From positions 1 through 41,196 of the forward strand of contig CADCDW010000037.1 in NCBI GenBank assembly GCA_902800325.1: 41,196 nt of DNA, given 5' to 3'. The notes beneath the pieces were generated by a model that searched no databases, was not told the origin of the DNA, and worked only from the letters and a program-made list of their open reading frames with translations. Positions within the stretch are counted from its first letter, which is position 1; the number at the start of each line of letters is the position of its first letter. Below are positions 8,638 through 15,712 of this stretch, piece by piece. A program made the translations under genes and the position numbers. This DNA is from an uncultured Lachnospiraceae bacterium (GTDB lineage: Bacteria > Bacillota > Clostridia > Lachnospirales > Lachnospiraceae).

Positions 8638-10155
8638 ATGCAACAATCTTATTCAGGAAAGGATATTGTTAAGTTTATAGCGGCAATTTTGTGGCTTGTT
8701 ATGGGCATCATTTATTTAACATATGTATTTGATGCTTTTGATGCAATGGGGGATCTTAAACCACATAAACAATATGGTGGCAGTTATTATAAACAGGCTA
8801 TGGGACTTTATTGGATTATGGCTGCCATATATGCTTTGGCAGCGGTTATAACTATAGCAGCCATGATTTATATGATAAAAGAAGATGTAGATAAATTTGG
8901 TACTGTTATGTATTTATATGCAACAGGATATATACTTGCGGTTGTAATTATACTGGCTTATGCAAATTCTATATCTAACGGTTCACTTTTTGCATCATTT
9001 AAGTATCTTGATGTATCTGTGACAAAATATATTGTTGTTATAAGTCTGGCAGCCATACTTGTCGTGGCATCTATATATGCTGAGGGTATAAATTATAAAA
9101 AGGCAGGCAGAGGAGAACTGATCGCAGGAAAATCTTTTATACCGATTGGAATATATTTATCAAGTTTTATCTGTATCCTGATTTTATCAAGTATGTTAAA
9201 GCATGATCTGGGTGATTATGTAGATGTTTCTGAGCTGTTTGGAAATGCATTCAGATCACAAAGCGGTGGTGGAATAGCCCTTATAATAGGAATTCATGTA
9301 AGCTGTGGGTTATATATATTCTTAAGAGAAAAATATTTTGTCGGTGGTTCTTATGGCAGTATGGGTTATGGCGCCGGAGCCTATGGCATGTCACCTTACG
9401 GAGGAACAGGCTATGGATCAGGTGCTCCGGGTATGCCTCCTTACGGTCAGACTGGATATGGTATGCCTCCTTACGGTCAGACAGGATATGGTATGCCGCC
9501 TTATGGAGGAACAGGCTATGGAGCAGGTGCTCCGGGTATGGCTCCTTATGGTCAGACAGGATATGGTATACCACCTTATGGACAATCACCATATGGTCAG
9601 CCTATGGGAATGATGCCGGGTATGACTCCTATGGGTATGGTTCCTCCACAGACCAAGTCAAAGTTTGAGATGGAAAAGGAACAGAGAGAGAGAGCGTTTA
9701 TATTAAAAAAAGGCGGATGGATATGTCATAATTGTAAGAAAGCCAATTATTCTTATATAGGTTCATGCTCATGCGGTATGACAAGAGATGAATCTGAGAG
9801 ACTTGAAAAAGATGACAGGGATAAGGCGATTTCCGAAATGAGAGAAAGGGTTGCTAAAAGTAAGGAAATGTCAGCTTTGAAAGCTCAAAGTGAATTTAAT
9901 GAAGAGGAAACATTTGACAGAGAGATAAAAGCCGGTAGTGTGCTGGAGGCTTCAGTTTTAAAGAAAGAAAATAAAACATGGGAGTGCCTTGCGTGCCATA
10001 CAGTCAATGATGAGGATGCTCAAAGTTGTAAGAACTGCGGTCAGATAAAAGCTATGGGGTATAAGAATGTTAAAATGATATACTGCCCAAGCTGTGGTAC
10101 TGCGCTTGATGGTGGCTCTAAGTTTTGCTACAAGTGTGGAACAAAGATTAATTAG
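8638..10155 (+). CDS. Six-helix membrane protein with GY-rich repeats and three zinc-ribbon motifs
   Basis: The 505-residue protein has about six membrane helices in residues 10-233. A Gly/Tyr/Pro/Met-rich tandem-repeat tail (about 241-332, units such as GYGMPPYGQT) follows, then a charged helical stretch, then three cysteine motifs. These are CHNC...CSC near 363-380 (RanBP-like spacing), CLAC...CKNC near 449-467, and CPSC...CYKC near 482-501 (a classical double-CxxC zinc ribbon). The ribbons are therefore C-terminal, unlike the N-terminal ribbons of the two genes at 4355 and 5402. Both ribbon types should be cytoplasmic if the helix count is even. AGGAAGG lies 8 bases before ATG. It is the last gene before the terminator at 10165. 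The function is unknown. Confidence 0.8.
   Translation: MQQSYSGKDIVKFIAAILWLVMGIIYLTYVFDAFDAMGDLKPHKQYGGSYYKQAMGLYWIMAAIYALAAVITIAAMIYMIKEDVDKFGTVMYLYATGYILAVVIILAYANSISNGSLFASFKYLDVSVTKYIVVISLAAILVVASIYAEGINYKKAGRGELIAGKSFIPIGIYLSSFICILILSSMLKHDLGDYVDVSELFGNAFRSQSGGGIALIIGIHVSCGLYIFLREKYFVGGSYGSMGYGAGAYGMSPYGGTGYGSGAPGMPPYGQTGYGMPPYGQTGYGMPPYGGTGYGAGAPGMAPYGQTGYGIPPYGQSPYGQPMGMMPGMTPMGMVPPQTKSKFEMEKEQRERAFILKKGGWICHNCKKANYSYIGSCSCGMTRDESERLEKDDRDKAISEMRERVAKSKEMSALKAQSEFNEEETFDREIKAGSVLEASVLKKENKTWECLACHTVNDEDAQSCKNCGQIKAMGYKNVKMIYCPSCGTALDGGSKFCYKCGTKIN
9358..9602 (+). repeat. In-frame GY/PPYGQT-coding tandem repeats
   Basis: Short units encoding GYG followed by MPPYGQT, APYGQT or GAGAPGM recur throughout this stretch. 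A larger block of about 120 bases starting near GGAGGAACAGGCTATGG (about 9399 and again about 9507) is itself repeated. The phase is kept, so the array encodes one uninterrupted low-complexity segment. Confidence 0.8.
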
Positions 10156-10164
10156 AAAATATAT

Positions 10165-10230
10165 ATCCGGGGAAGGTTATCGTATGCACAACTTTTTTGC
10201 AAATGATAATTGTCCCCGGATTTACTTTTT
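10165..10230 (+). terminator. Strong intrinsic terminator ending the zinc-ribbon gene cluster
   Basis: Outer arms ATCCGGGGA (10165-10173) and TCCCCGGAT (10213-10221) pair perfectly. Inside them TATC and TGCA pair with TGCA and GATA. A T-rich tract (TTTACTTTTTT) follows at 10220-10231. The hairpin lies 10 bases after the stop at 10155 and separates the cluster from the ABC transporter promoter. Confidence 0.8.
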
Positions 10231-10234
10231 TGGC

Positions 10235-10262
10235 TTGAAAATAATATAGAATAATGTATAAT
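10235..10262 (+). promoter_or_regulatory. Sigma-A-type promoter for the ABC transporter pair
   Basis: TTGAAA at 10235-10240 and TATAAT at 10257-10262 are separated by 16 bases. The -10 box overlaps the in-frame ATG at 10261, so transcription should begin near 10269 and that ATG cannot be the start codon. This fixes the transporter start at 10306. Confidence 0.8.
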
Positions 10263-10305
10263 GTCGAATGGTAATACTTTAAAAACTAATCATACAGGAT
10301 GTAAA

Positions 10306-12072
10306 ATGAAACGTATACTTTATTATTTTAAAAATTATAAATTAAAATCCGTTCTTGCTCCTTTATTTAAAATGCTTGAAGCAAGCTTTGAGTTGCTGGT
10401 TCCTCTTGTTATGGCCGCAATTATTGATAAGGGTATCAATAACAATGACAAGCTTTATATATATAAGATGGGACTTGTTCTTATTGCGCTTGGTATAATA
10501 GGACTTGTATGTTCAATTACGGCACAGTATTTCTCGGCAAAGGTTGCTATGAGTATCGGAAAGGAACTTCGATTTGATTTATTTAAGCATATTGAAACCT
10601 TATCTTACACCGAGATAGATGAGATAGGTACGTCTACACTTGTAACGAGGATGACAAGTGATATTAATCAGGTTCAAACCGGTGTAAATATGTTTTTGAG
10701 ACTTTTTATGCGTTCGCCATTTATAGTATTTGGTGCGACCATTATGGCATTTACGGTTGATTTTCATGCGGCGCTTGTTTTTCTTATAACTCTGCCGGTT
10801 TTATTTGTCATAGTTTTTGGTATTATGATCATTTCAATTCCACTCTATAAAAAAGTTCAAAAAAAGTTGGACAGGGTTACTTTAAAAACTCGTGAAAATC
10901 TGTCCGGTGTCAGAGTTATAAGAGCATTTAATCAGGAGGTAAATGAAAAAAAAGAATTTAAAGAGGTGACATCAGAACTGACAAAGGGGCAGATTTTTGT
11001 TGGAAAAATAAATTCATTTTTAAATCCGCTTACTTATGTGGTTATAAATCTGTCCATAGCAGCTCTTATATGGAAGGGTGGTGAGCGTGTTGAAGGTGGA
11101 TTCATACTTCAGGGCTCGGTTTATGCACTTGTTAATTATATGTCGCAGATTCTTGTGGAGCTTGTTAAACTCGCAAATCTTATTATAACAGAAACTAAGG
11201 CGGTTGCATGTGCCAAACGTATAGGTGATATATTTGATATAAAGAGTAGTCAGGTATATTTGAGTTCGGAGGATATCGGTAATGACCTGTGGAACAGACA
11301 GGTTGCAGATTTAAAAGGCAATATTGTAGAAAAAACTCCAAAAGTTGAATTTATAAATGCGGGTCTTACTTATAAGCATGCAAAGGAAGCATCTGTAGAA
11401 GGTTTGAACCTGACTGTCAATAAGGGCGAAACTATAGGTATAATCGGTGGTACCGGCTCCGGTAAGTCGTCATTGGTTAGTCTTATACCGAGATTTTATG
11501 ACTGCACAGAGGGTAAGGTGCTTATAGATGGTATAGATGTAAAGGATTATCCTAAAGATAAACTGATTGATAAGATAGGCATTGTGCCTCAAAAGGCAGT
11601 GCTGTTTAGTGGAACTATCGAGGACAATATCAGATGGGGAAAGGCGGATGCAACTAAAGAGGATATAGAGTTTGCTTTGGATATAGCTCAGGCAAAAAGC
11701 TTTGTGGATGAAAAAGAGGGTGGTATATCATTTAAGCTTAATCGCGGAGCAAAAAATCTTTCAGGTGGGCAAAAGCAAAGGCTTACCATAGCAAGAGCAC
11801 TTGTAAAGCGTCCTGAGATATTGATTTTAGACGACAGTTCCTCGGCTCTTGATTATGCAACGGATTCGGCACTTCGCATGGCTATAAAAGAAAAGATAAA
11901 GGATACAACCGTATTTATGGTTTCACAGAGAGCAACATCCATTATGTATGCTGATAAAATAGTAGTACTTGATGACGGAAAAGTTGTAGGACTTGGAACT
12001 CATGAGGAATTGCTTAAATCCTGCGAGGTATATCAGGAGATATATTATTCGCAGAATAAAGAAAAGGCATAG
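10306..12072 (+). CDS. ABC exporter half-transporter, degenerate ATP-site subunit
   Basis: From ATG 10306 (AGGA 7 bases upstream; the upstream ATG lies inside the promoter) the product is 588 residues. An N-terminal six-helix export domain is followed by an ATPase domain. Walker A is GGTGSGKS at about 381-388 and the signature LSGGQ at 485-489. Walker B is ILILDD with Asp510 where catalytic Glu is usual. The switch histidine is Gln541 (SQRATS). These changes mark the degenerate-site partner of a heterodimeric exporter (TM287/288 or BmrCD type). Its partner follows 48 bases later. The substrate could be a drug, lipid or peptide and cannot be told from sequence. The export-domain start FKMLEASFELLVPL fits family N-termini. 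Confidence 0.92.
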   Translation: MKRILYYFKNYKLKSVLAPLFKMLEASFELLVPLVMAAIIDKGINNNDKLYIYKMGLVLIALGIIGLVCSITAQYFSAKVAMSIGKELRFDLFKHIETLSYTEIDEIGTSTLVTRMTSDINQVQTGVNMFLRLFMRSPFIVFGATIMAFTVDFHAALVFLITLPVLFVIVFGIMIISIPLYKKVQKKLDRVTLKTRENLSGVRVIRAFNQEVNEKKEFKEVTSELTKGQIFVGKINSFLNPLTYVVINLSIAALIWKGGERVEGGFILQGSVYALVNYMSQILVELVKLANLIITETKAVACAKRIGDIFDIKSSQVYLSSEDIGNDLWNRQVADLKGNIVEKTPKVEFINAGLTYKHAKEASVEGLNLTVNKGETIGIIGGTGSGKSSLVSLIPRFYDCTEGKVLIDGIDVKDYPKDKLIDKIGIVPQKAVLFSGTIEDNIRWGKADATKEDIEFALDIAQAKSFVDEKEGGISFKLNRGAKNLSGGQKQRLTIARALVKRPEILILDDSSSALDYATDSALRMAIKEKIKDTTVFMVSQRATSIMYADKIVVLDDGKVVGLGTHEELLKSCEVYQEIYYSQNKEKA

Positions 12073-12120
12073 ATGTTTGACGTGATAGGAATTGAGAGAT
12101 TCATTAAAGGATAGTTTGAG

Positions 12121-13863
12121 ATGAAAAAAAATAATTCGTGGATTTTAAAAAGAATTATGCAGCACATAAAAAAGTACACCTTTTGGGTAGTGCTTTCTTT
12201 TGCGTGCGCTTTTATATCCGTTATTGCAACGCTTTATGCTCCGATACTTACAGGTGATGCCATTAATCTGATCATTAAACCGGGAAAGGTTGATTTTGAC
12301 GGAATAAAGGAAATCATAGTTAAGTTTTTGATTGTTGTCGGTATAACGGCACTTTCCCAGTGGGTCATGAGTATAATCAATAACCGTATAACCTATATGG
12401 TTGTTAAGGATATAAGGATTGAGGCCTTTAATCATCTTTCAGATATGCCTCTTTCCTATATAGATTCTCATGCGCATGGAGATATAGTAAGCCGTATAGT
12501 TACGGATATAGACCAGTTTGCTGACGGACTTTTGATGGGCTTTTCACAGCTTTTTACAGGAATCGTTACGATAATCGGAACACTTTGCTTTATGTTATAT
12601 CTTAATGTATCTATTGCCCTTGTGGTCGTAGTACTTACGCCTTTATCTTTGTTTGTGGCTGCATTTATAGCAAAGAGAACCTATAAGCTTTTCAGGGGAC
12701 AGTCAGAGTCAAGAGGCGAACTTACAGAACTCGTAGATGAAATGATAGGGGAGCAAAAGATTGTTCAGGCTTTTGGCTATGAAGATGATGCTTTGAAAAG
12801 GTTTGGAATAATAAATGATAAGCTTGAAAAAGACAGTATGAATGCGACTTTTTACTCATCACTTGTCAATCCTTCGACAAGATTTGTAAATGGACTTGTT
12901 TATGCGGCTGTTGGTATAATCGGAGCGTTTGCGGTGCTTCGAGGTAAACTTAGCGTGGGGCGTCTGACAAGTTTTCTTAGTTATGCAAACCAATATACCA
13001 AGCCGTTTAACGAAATTTCAAATGTCATTACCGAACTTCAAAATGCTATTGCATGTGCAGGAAGGGTGTTTGAACTGATAGACGAACCAAAAGAAGTTAG
13101 TGCTCCGGCTGATGCAAGAGTTCTTGAAAAAGCCAAGGGTGAGATTGTTTTAGAGGATGTATCATTTTCATATACTGAGGATAAAAAACTTATAGAGCAT
13201 CTTAATTTGTTGGTTAAACCGGGTATGAGAATTGCAATCGTAGGTCCTACCGGCTGCGGCAAAAGTACGCTTATAAACCTTTTGATGAGGTTTTATGATG
13301 TAAAAAGCGGCAGTATAAGTGTTGACGGTACCGATATAAGAAGTATTACAAGAGACAGTCTCCGGGATAATTATGGCATGGTGCTTCAGGAGACATGGCT
13401 TAAAACCGGTACCATAAGGGATAATATCACTTATGGCAAGCCGGATGCATCTGACGAAGAGGTTATAGAGGCCGCCAAAAAGGCTCATTCGCATAGTTTT
13501 ATCAAGAAGCTTCCACAGGGATATGATACTATCATAACTGAAGATGGAGGTAATCTTTCACAGGGACAAAAGCAGCTTCTTTGTATAACCAGAGTTATGC
13601 TCCTTATGCCGCCTATGCTTATCCTTGACGAAGCAACTTCCTCTATAGATACCAGAACGGAAATCCGTATCCAAAAAGCTTTTAACAGGATGATGGAAGG
13701 CAGGACGAGCTTTGTTGTTGCGCACAGACTTTCCACTATCAAAGAAGCAGACATTATACTTGTCATGAAGGACGGAAACATTATCGAAAAGGGCTCACAC
13801 AGTGAACTTTTATCCATGAACGGGTTTTACAGCACCCTTTATAATGCACAGTTTGCACATTAA
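12121..13863 (+). CDS. ABC exporter half-transporter, catalytic subunit
   Basis: The 580-residue product has the same export-domain plus ATPase layout. Walker A is GPTGCGKS (about 375-382) and Walker B is MLILDE with Glu504. The switch histidine is His535 (VAHRLST) and the signature is LSQGQ (479-483) instead of LSGGQ. In a heterodimer the altered signature here pairs with the Asp510 site of the upstream subunit, forming one inactive and one active ATP site. The two subunits therefore complement each other exactly as in known heterodimeric exporters. The genes are 48 bases apart and share the promoter at 10235. AAAGGA lies about 12 bases before ATG. No clear terminator follows; the inverted-repeat element begins 8 bases after the stop. 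Confidence 0.92.
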   Translation: MKKNNSWILKRIMQHIKKYTFWVVLSFACAFISVIATLYAPILTGDAINLIIKPGKVDFDGIKEIIVKFLIVVGITALSQWVMSIINNRITYMVVKDIRIEAFNHLSDMPLSYIDSHAHGDIVSRIVTDIDQFADGLLMGFSQLFTGIVTIIGTLCFMLYLNVSIALVVVVLTPLSLFVAAFIAKRTYKLFRGQSESRGELTELVDEMIGEQKIVQAFGYEDDALKRFGIINDKLEKDSMNATFYSSLVNPSTRFVNGLVYAAVGIIGAFAVLRGKLSVGRLTSFLSYANQYTKPFNEISNVITELQNAIACAGRVFELIDEPKEVSAPADARVLEKAKGEIVLEDVSFSYTEDKKLIEHLNLLVKPGMRIAIVGPTGCGKSTLINLLMRFYDVKSGSISVDGTDIRSITRDSLRDNYGMVLQETWLKTGTIRDNITYGKPDASDEEVIEAAKKAHSHSFIKKLPQGYDTIITEDGGNLSQGQKQLLCITRVMLLMPPMLILDEATSSIDTRTEIRIQKAFNRMMEGRTSFVVAHRLSTIKEADIILVMKDGNIIEKGSHSELLSMNGFYSTLYNAQFAH

Positions 13864-13870
13864 TTATCCG

Positions 13871-14335
13871 GTCGGTTGGATAGAATGATATATGTAAGTC
13901 CTTGTATGCTTACAGATACCCGCGTAGCGCGTTTGCACTCATTGAAACTTAGTGCAGCCGTATCCAAATAATTTAACTTTATAACTTGTCTAAATCGCCA
14001 ATTGCTTCGTTGTTCTCACTCGACGTAGCATAAACTACGCCTCGTTCGAGCCGCCTTGCACTTGGCAATTTATACTACGTTAAAAGTTAAATTATCTGAA
14101 AACGGATGCACTAGGAGTACTAAGTATATATATGTTTTCTACTAATGCATATCAAAAAACAAAAATAAAGGATATATCACACTTTTGCAAAAATGCAAGT
14201 GTGATATATCCTTTATTTTTCTCCTTGCTACGCAAGGAGAAAATGTATCTATAAGCTAAGTGCTCACTTGTTTCAAAAGGCTACGCTAAGCATCTGAAGC
14301 ATACAAGGACTTACATACATCTCTATCCAACCGAC
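13871..14335. repeat. 465-bp nested inverted-repeat element without a gene
   Basis: The left end (13871-13911, beginning GTCGGTTGGATAGA) and the right end (14297-14335, reverse complement) match over about 40 bases with few differences, including the shared core TATGTAAGTCCTTGTATGCT. Inside, a second palindrome runs from about 13949 to 14116, with arms containing ATAATTTAACTTT. It is centred on smaller hairpins such as CGTAG-CATAAA-CTACG. A third hairpin is at 14161-14220. A 9-bp hairpin (14334-14354) abuts the right end. No reading frame of note and no clear target-site duplication are seen. It could be a non-autonomous mobile element or a structured RNA. Confidence 0.7.
14161..14220. repeat. 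Long perfect hairpin inside the inverted-repeat element
   Basis: Arms of 24 bases at each end (beginning AAAAATAAAGGATATATCAC) are perfectly complementary. They close over a further TGC/GCA pairing with a two-base bulge. It could act as a bidirectional terminator, being flanked by A and T tracts, but it is longer than terminators usually are. A second hairpin, CTCCTTGC-TAC-GCAAGGAG, follows directly at about 14221-14239. Confidence 0.85.
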
Positions 14336-14405
14336 ATCATGCTTCGCATGATGTGTGGTAAACGTAGGGTTTTGAGATGTTTTTTGTACCAAAGGGTTAA
14401 TTTTT

Positions 14406-14436
14406 TTGACTGGTATATTTTTTTTATTGTGATAAT
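14406..14436 (+). promoter_or_regulatory. Probable promoter for the Rpn-like gene
   Basis: TTGACT at 14406-14411 and an extended -10, TGTGATAAT (box 14431-14436), lie 19 bases apart. The TG dinucleotide before the -10 compensates for the long spacer. The predicted start is about 70 bases before the ATG at 14515. Confidence 0.45.
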
Positions 14437-14514
14437 ATCTCTATTAATCTGGTGCCCCATCTTCAAAGAAATATTATTATTACTGCATTTTTGTGGCAGA
14501 GAAAGAGGTACTTT

Positions 14515-15414
14515 ATGGAAAAAGAAACTCAAAAAGTAAATGTAATAAGAAATTATAAGGATACTGTTTTTCGTATGCTTTTTAATTCAAAAAAAGAATT
14601 GCTTTCACTTTACAATGCCTTAAATAATACAGAATATACTAATGAAGACGAGCTTGAAATTGTTACGCTTGAAAATGCAGTTTATATGACATTTAAAAAT
14701 GATGTATCCTGCCTGCTTGATATGAATCTTCAACTGTATGAGCAACAGGCAAGTGTTAATCCTAATACGCCACTTCGTTTTCTTATGTATATAACAAGAC
14801 AGATTGAAAAGCTTATTGTCAAAAAGAATCTTTATGGCAGTAAGCTTATAGAACTTCCAAATCCAAGATTTTTTGTTTTTTATAACGGAAAAGAAGAACA
14901 ATCGGAAGTGAAAGAATTACATCTTTCGTCATCATTTAAGCATAAAACAGACGATGTAAATCTTCAGTTAAAGGTATTGCAATTAAATATCAATTCGGGC
15001 TATAATGAAGAAGTAAAAAGAAAATGTCCGACATTATTTCAGTATATGCAATTTGTTGAAACAGTAAGAAAGTATTCGGAAGAATATCCGCTTGAAGAGG
15101 CGGTTCGACGGGCGGTTGATTATTGCATAAAGCATGACATATTGAAGGATTTTTTGCTGGCAAATAAAGCAGAGGTGATTTCAATGAGCATATTTGAATT
15201 TGATGAGGAATTATATAAGAAGTCAATTCGTGAAGAGGGCTATGAAGAGGGATATGAAAAGGGAGAAGAAAAAGGAATAGAAAAAGGAATAGAAAAAGGT
15301 TTAGAGCAGGGACGTGCCGAGAGTCGAGCAAAGATAGAGCAAAAGGATGCTGAAATAGAACGAAAGGATGCTGAAATACAACAATTAAGAAAACTTCTTG
15401 CACAGAAAAAATAA
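14515..15414 (+). CDS. Rpn-family recombination-promoting nuclease / PD-(D/E)XK transposase-like protein
   Basis: The 299-residue product starts at 14515 after a GAAAGAGG site; an in-frame ATG at 14452 lacks one. The opening NYKDTVFRMLF, then FKNDVSCLLD (Asp63, Asp69) and LYEQQ (Glu76, Gln78) match the nuclease core of the Rpn family, where E-x-Q stands for the usual E-x-K. The following NPNTPLRFLMYITRQ is also typical of the family. The C-terminus (about 240-299) is a charged, repetitive coiled-coil stretch with EKGIEKGIEKG and KDAEI units, a common and fast-changing tail in this family. Family members cut DNA and promote RecA-independent recombination in E. coli. The gene lies right beside the nested inverted-repeat element. 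It is monocistronic, with its own terminator. Confidence 0.85.
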   Translation: MEKETQKVNVIRNYKDTVFRMLFNSKKELLSLYNALNNTEYTNEDELEIVTLENAVYMTFKNDVSCLLDMNLQLYEQQASVNPNTPLRFLMYITRQIEKLIVKKNLYGSKLIELPNPRFFVFYNGKEEQSEVKELHLSSSFKHKTDDVNLQLKVLQLNINSGYNEEVKRKCPTLFQYMQFVETVRKYSEEYPLEEAVRRAVDYCIKHDILKDFLLANKAEVISMSIFEFDEELYKKSIREEGYEEGYEKGEEKGIEKGIEKGLEQGRAESRAKIEQKDAEIERKDAEIQQLRKLLAQKK

Positions 15415-15420
15415 GGATCG

Positions 15421-15456
15421 AAAGACCATGAAGACAAATTATCATGGTCTTTTTTA
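15421..15456 (+). terminator. Intrinsic terminator of the Rpn-like gene
   Basis: An 11-bp perfect stem (AAAGACCATGA at 15421-15431 with TCATGGTCTTT at 15442-15452) runs directly into a T tract. It starts 7 bases after the stop codon. Confidence 0.9.
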
Positions 15457-15586
15457 TTAAAAAAATATTATGTAACCAAAACAAAATATGGTTTTAATTT
15501 TAGAATGATAGCACAAGATATTGTTGAATATCTCTAAAATGGCATAAAATAACGATTTTTCGGCATAAATTAACATAAAAAAAGTA

Positions 15587-15615
15587 TTGAAAATTCACAA
15601 AAAGTTCGATATTAT
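15587..15615 (+). promoter_or_regulatory. Promoter for the giant adhesin gene
   Basis: TTGAAA at 15587-15592 and TATTAT at 15610-15615 have the ideal 17-base spacing. The untranslated leader would be about 90 bases and ends in an AAGGAGG site before ATG 15713. The rest of 15457-15586 shows only a short direct repeat (CGGCATAAA) and no gene. Confidence 0.7.
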
Positions 15616-15712
15616 GTAAAGTAGGTTAAAAATGTAGTGGGGCAAGTGCGCCCATTTTAGAAATAATTATTTTTTGTTATAGAAAAATATCATCATTCAA
15701 GGAGGAAAAGAT

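Noticed and set aside
10261-10305. Earlier start codon for the first ABC subunit
   Set aside because: The ATG lies inside the -10 box of a consensus promoter and has no ribosome site.
14339-14539. 66-codon plus-strand frame before the Rpn-like gene
   Set aside because: It spans the predicted promoter, has no ribosome site and is mostly Phe/Leu/Ile from T-rich DNA.
15240-15484. Minus-strand frames rich in Ser/Phe/Leu over the Rpn-like coiled-coil end
   Set aside because: They arise from the repetitive codons of the plus-strand gene and cross its terminator.
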